Part shown: piece after piece, positions 58,659 through 64,000 of the stretch
Numbering within the stretch: position 1 is the first letter of the stretch
Layout: each line of letters opens with the position of its first letter
NCBI GenBank assembly: GCA_963842835.1
Contig: CAWJIB010000009.1
Span: 1-64,000, forward strand
Direction: 5' to 3'
Length of the DNA: 64,000 nt
Source of the DNA: Roseiarcus sp963842835
Lineage (GTDB): Bacteria; Pseudomonadota; Alphaproteobacteria; Rhizobiales; Beijerinckiaceae
Program-made: the position numbers and the translations under genes
Notes under the pieces: generated by a model
What the model was told of the DNA's origin: nothing
The model's input: only the letters and a program-made list of their open reading frames with translations
Databases searched by the model: none

Positions 58659-58832
58659 GGTCGTTCATGGCACTCTGGGGCCTGCGGATTCGCGGATCAG
58701 CCGAGAATCTGGGTGACGCTGGGGCGATCGGGGAATTCTTGTTTGGCTGTGACAGCGCCGAGACTGACGAGTTCCTCCGAGGGCAGCGCCGGGTCGCCGC
58801 AGAGTTCGCGTTCCGGATCGCCGGGAGCGGCG

Positions 58833-59213
58833 TCAAGAGGAGGCCGCAAGACGACGGCGCGGCCGAGTTTTGGCTGTGGCGGGCGGCGGCGCGTGTCCGA
58901 GGACTTCGCCGAGGTGGTGAAGCCGCATGGTCGGACGTTGCGGCAGCGTCACCACCAGTTCCAATTCGCCGCCGATCGCCTCCACATAGCTACGCAGGGT
59001 CGAGAGGTACATGTCGGCCTGCTTCTCGATCTTGGATACGGATGGCTGCTTGATCTTTAGCGCGGTCGCAATGTCGGCTTGCGCCTTACCCGCGATCAGC
59101 CGCAACTCGCGCAGGCCTTCCACCTCCTGGCGTAGCTCTTGATAGCGCGCCTCGATCCTCTCCTGCCGCTCAGGCGGAAGCTCGGCGACGATCTGGTTCA
59201 GGTTCCGGCCCAT
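58833..59213 (-). CDS. XRE-family antitoxin
   Basis: A 126-residue protein. N-terminal charged helix, then HTH ELRLIAGKAQADIATALKIKQPSVSKIE and LSTLRSYVEAIGGELELVVTLP, the standard pattern of HigA-type antitoxins that follow a HigB toxin. The C-terminal ~35 residues after TLPQRPTM are Arg/Pro/Ala rich and less typical. The ATG lies one base past the end of the toxin gene. It neutralizes the toxin and probably represses the operon. Confidence 0.8.
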   Translation of the reverse strand: MGRNLNQIVAELPPERQERIEARYQELRQEVEGLRELRLIAGKAQADIATALKIKQPSVSKIEKQADMYLSTLRSYVEAIGGELELVVTLPQRPTMRLHHLGEVLGHAPPPATAKTRPRRRLAASS

Positions 59214-59214
59214 C

Positions 59215-59583
59215 TCACTTTCCCTTCTTCGCGGCTTTCAGTCTTTCCACATGAGCGGAAAACCTGAAATCCGCCTTGGCGATGATCTGCTTGTAGAAGC
59301 GTTTCTCGCTCCCACCGGATTTGTCGCCGGCCACAAGCAGGATCGCCTTTCGCTCCGGGTCGAACGCGAAGGCGGCGCGCCATTCGCCATCCGACGCCTC
59401 GAACCGCAGCTCCTTCATATTGGTGTGCTTTGAGCCTTTGAGCGTGTCCGCGTGCGGTCGGCCGAGCTGCGGGCCATATTCCGCCAGCAGCTTGGCGACG
59501 GCGAGCAACGCGTCCTGGACGCTCTCCTCAAAGGCCAGAAACTCTTCCTCGAAGGCGTCGTGGAACTCGACTTCCCAGCTCAT
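59215..59583 (-). CDS. HigB/RelE-superfamily toxin
   Basis: A 122-residue protein starting MSWEVEFHDAFEEEFLAF. The order LLAEYGPQLGRPHADTLKGS, NMKELRF, GEWRAAFAFDP, ILLVAGDKSGGSEKRFYKQII matches phage-derived HigB-like toxins. It is upstream of its antitoxin with only one base between. Likely a ribosome-dependent mRNA cutter that stabilizes the element. Confidence 0.82.
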   Translation of the reverse strand: MSWEVEFHDAFEEEFLAFEESVQDALLAVAKLLAEYGPQLGRPHADTLKGSKHTNMKELRFEASDGEWRAAFAFDPERKAILLVAGDKSGGSEKRFYKQIIAKADFRFSAHVERLKAAKKGK

Positions 59584-59588
59584 GCATA

Positions 59589-59604
59589 TATAGCTTTCAG
59601 GCTA
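59589..59604. promoter_or_regulatory. Inverted repeat upstream of the toxin-antitoxin pair
   Basis: ATAGC-TTTCAG-GCTAT, six bases beyond the toxin ATG, within an AT-rich stretch. A likely operator for the XRE antitoxin. Confidence 0.5.
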
Positions 59605-59641
59605 TGTCGTCAACAAGTGCGTCTTGTCACAAGGTCCGGGA

Positions 59642-59820
59642 TCATGCGGCTTCCTTGCTGGCCGCAGCGGCGTCATTCATGATCTGCGTTTTCGGCCAAT
59701 GGGCGCGGATGGCGCGCAACAGGCGGCACAGGAAGGCTTTGATCTCCTTGCCGCCGGGCCGCTTGGCGGGACGAAGCACGGCGGTGATGAAGCGGCCCTC
59801 GCCGTCGAAGACGGTGAGGG
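59642..59820 (-). pseudogene. IS1380-family transposase fragment
   Basis: About 58 residues (VFDGEGRFITAVLRPAKRPG, then EIKAFLCRLLRAIRAHWPKT) match the middle of IS1380-type transposases, around the strand before the second Asp. Both ends are missing. Remnant only. Confidence 0.75.
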
Positions 59821-59834
59821 TCCCGCGGCGGCGC

Positions 59835-61127
59835 CTATTCACACCTTGGCCCCTCGACCAAGGCACAACCGGTCATCATTCCATGAATTGCCCTCGCCAC
59901 TTTATCGGCCGCCGCGACGAGGACGCTATCAAGGTGATGCACATAGCGACTGGTCACCGATCCGGCCGCATGACCGAGCATTGCCGCTATCGTTGACTCC
60001 GTGAAACCCAGATCGCCGGCTACAGACGCGAACGAATGCCTAAGCGTGTGCGGCGTCACACCATCTAAATTCGCTCGCTTCACAATCCGCTTCCAAGCGC
60101 GGGGCATACCACCGAACGCGTCAGCACCTCGAACGGGAACGAGCACGTAAGGACATCCCTTTCTTCTTTCAATTATCGCAAGCAAATCAAAGGCGGGTTG
60201 GCCCACAGGTCTAACCGATGCACCTTCCTTGCTATCCTTCAGACGGAGGCAGCTGCCCGTTTCATCAACCTCAGTCCATTTCAAGTGGATGATTTCACCC
60301 GAACGGCAGCCAGTCAGGGCGAGAAGCCAAGCGCCCGCTATACCTTGTGCAATCTCCGCTTCCTGTTCAGCGTCAGCAAGCGCTCTCCCGAACTGGCGGT
60401 ATTCCTCAGCCGAAAGTCGCCGTACGCGATGATTGTCTGCGGGGCGTTTGACCCCCTGGGAAGGGTTAGAGACGATCACGCCTTCAGATAGCGCAAATGA
60501 AAAAATGCCACCGAGGAGACCGGCGGTGCGCGCTGCGGTGCCCTTGCCCCCTTCGACAATCGCCTTTCCTCGCTTCTTCTCCGTTTTTTCTACCGTGGCG
60601 GTCTTGCCGCCGGCAACATCGCGGATGAAGCGGCTTACGTCCGCTTGGCTGATGTCGCGAACGAGTTTGTTGCCAAGCAGAGGAAGGATGTGGCGGGCAA
60701 TGCGGCCGCGGTCCACGTACAGAGTGCTGGGCTTCTTCGGTCGGTTCCCCTTGCCCATGACAAGGCCGGTCTCGGCCGCTTCGAGATAGTGGTCGCACAA
60801 TTCTCTCACAGTAAGGGATTTTCGCCGCGTTGTGCGCTCTTCGGCAGGATCCTCGCCCTTCATTGCTTCGCCCATCGTAGCTATCGCGAGCTTGCGGGCC
60901 CCCTCAGTCGTGATCTTACCGTGCCTACCAATCGTCAGTCGCCGGCGAATGCCAGCGCTGTTGCGGTAGTCGACGAAGTACGTCCGATTGCCGCTCGGAA
61001 GGATGTAGACGCCGAACCCGGGAAGATCGTTGCACCAGAGGGTGAATTGCTTCGCTCGAGGAATGGCAGCCTCAACAAAGGTCTTGGTCAATTTGGGCAC
61101 GCGCGGTTCCTGCCGGTCGGATTTCAA
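59835..61127 (-). CDS. int: Tyrosine-family integrase of the mobile element
   Basis: A 430-residue integrase. The N-terminal DUF4102-type arm-binding domain is visible (GFGVYILPSGNRTYFVDYRN; RRRLTIGRHGKIT). A core-binding domain follows. The catalytic domain has the first Arg in TGCRSGEIIHLKW, the H-x-x-R box TPHTLRHSF, the late His in MLGHAAGSVTS and the nucleophile in RYVHHLD. It is divergent from and 140 bp away from the tRNA-derived att site, the usual arrangement for tRNA-targeting ICEs and islands. It should recombine attP with the tRNA-Arg 3' end. Complete. Confidence 0.93.
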   Translation of the reverse strand: MKSDRQEPRVPKLTKTFVEAAIPRAKQFTLWCNDLPGFGVYILPSGNRTYFVDYRNSAGIRRRLTIGRHGKITTEGARKLAIATMGEAMKGEDPAEERTTRRKSLTVRELCDHYLEAAETGLVMGKGNRPKKPSTLYVDRGRIARHILPLLGNKLVRDISQADVSRFIRDVAGGKTATVEKTEKKRGKAIVEGGKGTAARTAGLLGGIFSFALSEGVIVSNPSQGVKRPADNHRVRRLSAEEYRQFGRALADAEQEAEIAQGIAGAWLLALTGCRSGEIIHLKWTEVDETGSCLRLKDSKEGASVRPVGQPAFDLLAIIERRKGCPYVLVPVRGADAFGGMPRAWKRIVKRANLDGVTPHTLRHSFASVAGDLGFTESTIAAMLGHAAGSVTSRYVHHLDSVLVAAADKVARAIHGMMTGCALVEGPRCE

Positions 61128-61267
61128 CTCACCAAATACTCACCATAAAAACGAAAGGAATGGAAGAGCCTCGCGCGGAGTAGCGAAGCCGAATCCAAGA
61201 AACATTGTTTCTTAATCGTGACTTAGGATAGAACGGCGAGCCGTGGCGCACTCACGGAAAGAGTTGA

Positions 61268-61320
61268 CCGTTACCCTCCGAAGGCAGAGGCCAGGGGTTC
61301 GAATCCCTTCGGGTGCGCCA
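61268..61320 (+). other. tRNA-Arg(CCG) 3' segment: integration junction
   Basis: The sequence reads like the 3' two-thirds of tRNA-Arg: loop CTCCGAA (anticodon CCG), variable region, T-arm AGGGG-TTCGAAT-CCCTT and acceptor end GGGTGCG-CCA. The 5' acceptor and D-arm are not recognizable upstream, so this is not a full tRNA gene. It is a duplicated att core at the right end of the element; the intact gene should lie at the other end, outside this window. Confidence 0.72.
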
Positions 61321-61669
61321 AATCCAACACCACTCAAGATAAGACTGCGAACACCGGTCCGACGAAGCGACGGCATTCGGCCTGAGGACACCGCGTCATT
61401 GACCGTCCAATTGCTCCCGGCGAGACCTCCACCATACTACACGATCCCACTTTCCCCAGAATCCGCATCACGTGGAATTCTCGTCGCGCCGAGATAGGCG
61501 CCACTTGGTCCGAGCGGTCGAACGAGGGGCGGGAGCCATCTTTTGTCGATCTCTACTCCAAGGGGGTCATCGCGAAGAGTATTGGCATTGGTTGACGCGG
61601 CTTCGGGCGCGGTGATCCTATCCGATCAATCGGCAAGCTCGCACAGGCGATTCGCGGAGACCGGCGGCG
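61321..61669. other. Spacer after the att site
   Basis: About 350 bp, presumed first chromosomal sequence past the integration site. No gene recognised. Confidence 0.35.
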
Positions 61670-62077
61670 ATGGCCAACCAACAGCGGGTGTGGATGCGGG
61701 TTCGGCGACTCTCCCGGGAGGAGAGGGACGACATCGCCGCGGCGTGCCGACGCTTCATCGACGAGCGTTTGAAGCCGCGGTTCCTGGGCGAGATTCGGCC
61801 GACGGAATTCAACTATCCCGTCGATCTGCACGGTCGATGGCGCGGCCGATCGTACAGCTTCCTGACCCGCTACCGGTCTGGCTTCGCCGAGAACCTCGGC
61901 GCGGAATTCGATGCGCCTTTTGCGCGTCTCGACCATGTCGAGGAAAAGCTCGACCGCCTCTTGTTCGACGTGATGTGGCCGCGCCACTCTGGCCGGTTCT
62001 GGCCTCTGCGCTCGGACATGACGCTCGAAGAGGCGTTCGCGATCATCGAGAAGGAAGGGCTCCTGTGGCCGACCTGA
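61670..62077 (+). CDS. Hypothetical protein preceding the SWIM protein
   Basis: A 135-residue protein, MANQQRVWMRVRRLSREERD at the start, with FLGEIRPTEFNYPVDLHGRW and LTRYRSGFAENLGAEFDAPF. The pattern resembles small DUF-type proteins that accompany SWIM zinc-finger genes. The next gene starts 13 bp before its stop, so the two are co-translated. Function unknown. Confidence 0.6.
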   Translation: MANQQRVWMRVRRLSREERDDIAAACRRFIDERLKPRFLGEIRPTEFNYPVDLHGRWRGRSYSFLTRYRSGFAENLGAEFDAPFARLDHVEEKLDRLLFDVMWPRHSGRFWPLRSDMTLEEAFAIIEKEGLLWPT

Positions 62078-63752
62078 AGTCCGCGCGAACTGCGCCGCGG
62101 TTCGACGTCGCAACGCTTGAGAACCTCGCCGGCGCCGGTTTCGCGCGCGGCGAGGCCTATTGGCGCGAAGGCCGGGTGCGTCGCCTGGTCTGCGCGGAAC
62201 CGCGGGTCACGGCGGTCGTCGAGGGCGGCCAAGCCTATCGGGTGACGCTCGCTGGCGCCGGTCAGGAGATCAGCGGCGACTGCGAGTGCCCTGCCGCGGA
62301 AAGTTTCGGCTTCTGCAAGCACATGGTCGCGACCGCGCTCGCCGCCAACGCCGCGGGTGGGGACGTTTCGGGCGCCGAAAATCCGCTGGCGCGCATTCGC
62401 GCCTATTTGCGAGCGTCGAGCGTCGATGCGCTCGTCGCGCTCATCCTCGAAACTGCCGAGCGCGACGAGGCGCTGATGCGCCGCCTCGATCTCGCCTCTG
62501 CGAGCGTTGGAGCCGACGACGCGACGCTCGAAGAGCGGCTGCGCGCCGCCCTCGACGACGCGATCGAACCTCGTGGCTATGTCGGCTATTCCCAGGCGCG
62601 CGACTGGGCCGCGGGCGTCGACGAAGCGCTCGACGCGATCGAGGAACTCTCGGACGGGCCGCGCGCTGCGATCGCATTGCGACTTGCCGAATATGCGATC
62701 GGCGCCCTCGAAAAGGCCCTCAATAGCATCGACGATTCCTCCGGGCATTGTGGCGGCCTCATCGAGCGGGCGGCGGACATCCACTTGGCCTCTGCGCACG
62801 CGGCCCCACCGGAACGCGTCGCTTTCGCGCGCGAACTGTTCGCGCGCGAGATGGCCAGTGACCACGACGCCTGGTTTGGCGCCGCGCGCCGCTACGCCGA
62901 CGTGCTCGGCGACGTCGGGCTCGCGGAATATCGCCGCCTCGCCGAAGACGCTTGGGCGAAGCTTCCGGCGCGCTCGGGACGCTCCCGGGAGCCCATGCGC
63001 GACGGCGACGCATACCGGCGGCTTTCGGGAATCGTCGACTTCTTCGCCGAGCGCGACGGCGATGTCGAGGCACGCATCGCCTTGCGCGCCAAGAACCTTT
63101 CGTCGTCGTGGTCCTATTGGGGCCTCGTGGAATTCTGCCGGAAGGCCGGGCGCGCTGCGGAGGCCCTGCGCTGGGCAGAGGAGGGTCTGTGGACATTCGA
63201 GGACGAACGCCCCGACGCGCGGCTCGTCGATGCGGCCGTTACGCTAATGAATGAGGCGGGCCGGAAGGCGGATGCGATCACTGTGGCGCGAAGCACGTTT
63301 GAGAAAGAGCGCAGCCTGAACGCGTACCGCCGCTGGCGCAAGCTTGCGGGCGAGGCTGCGCGTGAAACGGCCGTCGCCCTTCTCGAAACGCGCGCTCGGA
63401 AGGCGCAGCCCTCGGCGTGGAGCCATTCGGGCGATCTCCTCATCGACGTACTGATGGAAGAGATGGATTGGACGACCGCTTGGCGCGCGGTCGCTCGCGG
63501 GGCGCCTCACCCGACACGCAAATGCGTCTTGCCCGGGCGAGCGACCGCGCGCATCCACAGGAAGCCGCGGAGGTCTTCCGGCGCGAGGTCGACCGACTCG
63601 TCGAAGGCGGTACGGCCGGGGGCTACGAAGAAGCCGCCAAGCTCGTAAAGCGCATGGCGGCCTTGCAGAGCATGACGACGCAGGCGGCCTGGGTCGCGCA
63701 ACTGAAAACGCGCTTCGCGCGCAAGCGCAATTTCATGAAGCTTCTGACCTGA
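62065..63752 (+). pseudogene. SWIM zinc-finger protein with one frame break
   Basis: GTG 62065 starts a ~562-residue protein. The SWIM motif is clear near residues 70-90: SGDCECPAAESFGFCKHMVA (CxCx-n-CxH). The remainder is alpha-helical repeat (GYVGYSQARDWAAGVDEALD; CRKAGRAAEALRWAEEGLW). The frame breaks at GGGG (63499-63502). Adding one base restores SPDTQMRLARASDRAHP and the end KRNFMKLLT at 63752. SWIM proteins bind DNA or protein partners; this large bacterial type is of unknown role. Chromosomal side of the junction. Confidence 0.78.
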
Positions 63753-64000
63753 GTTGATGCGCCGCGTCGAGGTCGCGTAGCCGGAACGGCGTCGCGTCCT
63801 CCATTGGCAGCAGAACTGCACGGGGGCCGACACCGCACGCGACGCCCGGTCGCTTTTTGTGCAGTTCAAAACGGCTGGTCAGATCGCCTCGATTACGTGT
63901 CCGCTGGGAAGCGCGTTCCCGCGCTTCTGCGCATTTGGCCGACTGCCGCCCGACGTATGAAAAATCAGACCGGAATTTCAATAACATAAGTGTTCGCAGT

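Noticed and set aside
61240..61320. A full tRNA-Arg gene
   Set aside because: The 3' part is good, but the 5' acceptor has mismatches and no D-arm is present; better explained as an att remnant.
63753..63987. Possible minus-strand gene ending DLDAAHQLRSEAS
   Set aside because: Part looks protein-like, but the frame is short, near the window edge and without a convincing start; not enough to call.
1..64000. CRISPR array
   Set aside because: No series of regularly spaced identical repeats and no cas genes; the tandem repeats seen are transposon-end sites and one 109-bp duplication.

Overview
GC-rich alphaproteobacterial DNA (Hyphomicrobiales-like, inferred from gene content and codon use). 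Positions 1 to about 61,320 read as an integrated mobile element. The evidence is a partial relaxase/MobC, a ParA/RHH cassette, a ParB-family protein, ArdC, a toprim protein, a strawberry-notch-like methylase-helicase, several toxin-antitoxin pairs, and a tyrosine integrase (59,835-61,127) beside the 3' end of a tRNA-Arg gene (about 61,268-61,320). From about 61.3 kb onward the sequence looks chromosomal (a SWIM zinc-finger protein and a small partner).

Layout. 0.0-2.8 kb: mobilization and partition genes. 3.5-4.6 kb: Xre/RES toxin-antitoxin pair. 4,670-8,570: a complete, very small Tn7-like transposon with terminal inverted repeats, a 5-bp target duplication, tnsA, tnsB, tnsC and an unknown HTH gene, but no tniQ/tnsD. 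9.6-17.2 kb: envelope and phosphatase cargo (outer-membrane barrel, PAP2-type phosphatase fused to an autotransporter, HAD phosphatase, Tat-exported metallophosphoesterase). 17.7-24.5 kb: minus-strand mobile-element backbone genes full of one-base frame changes. 24.8-31.1 kb: small genes, HigBA, ParB and ArdC. 31.6-54.0 kb: the main system. 54.4-56.9 kb: an IS3 and an IS630 element, both with target duplications. 57.0-58.7 kb: a membrane protein/HAD gene pair. 58.8-59.6 kb: a second HigBA-like pair.

The 31.6-54.0 kb island is a divergent dpd system, which inserts 7-deazaguanine into DNA and restricts DNA lacking it. The plus-strand run is a YaaA/DUF6884-like protein (possible DpdC), a DGQQR protein (DpdB-like), the TGT-like transglycosylase DpdA, a second DGQQR protein, QueE, QueD, QueC, RecQ-like DpdF, DpdG, ATPase DpdH and DpdI. 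QueD, QueE and QueC would supply preQ0, and DpdA with DpdB would place it in DNA. Facing this run on the minus strand is an apparent single giant gene (54,007 to 45,912, about 2,700 codons). It joins a PD-(D/E)XK nuclease, an HhH motif, an RNase H-like region, an SF1 helicase and a DpdJ-like SF2 helicase. This looks like a nuclease-helicase restriction arm unlike the usual separate dpd effectors. As given, it is interrupted by four one-base frame changes and one in-frame amber codon.

Quality note. At least a dozen otherwise coherent genes are broken by one-base gains or losses, most in short homopolymers. I read most of these as probable consensus errors rather than pseudogenes, and I give gene limits that span them.
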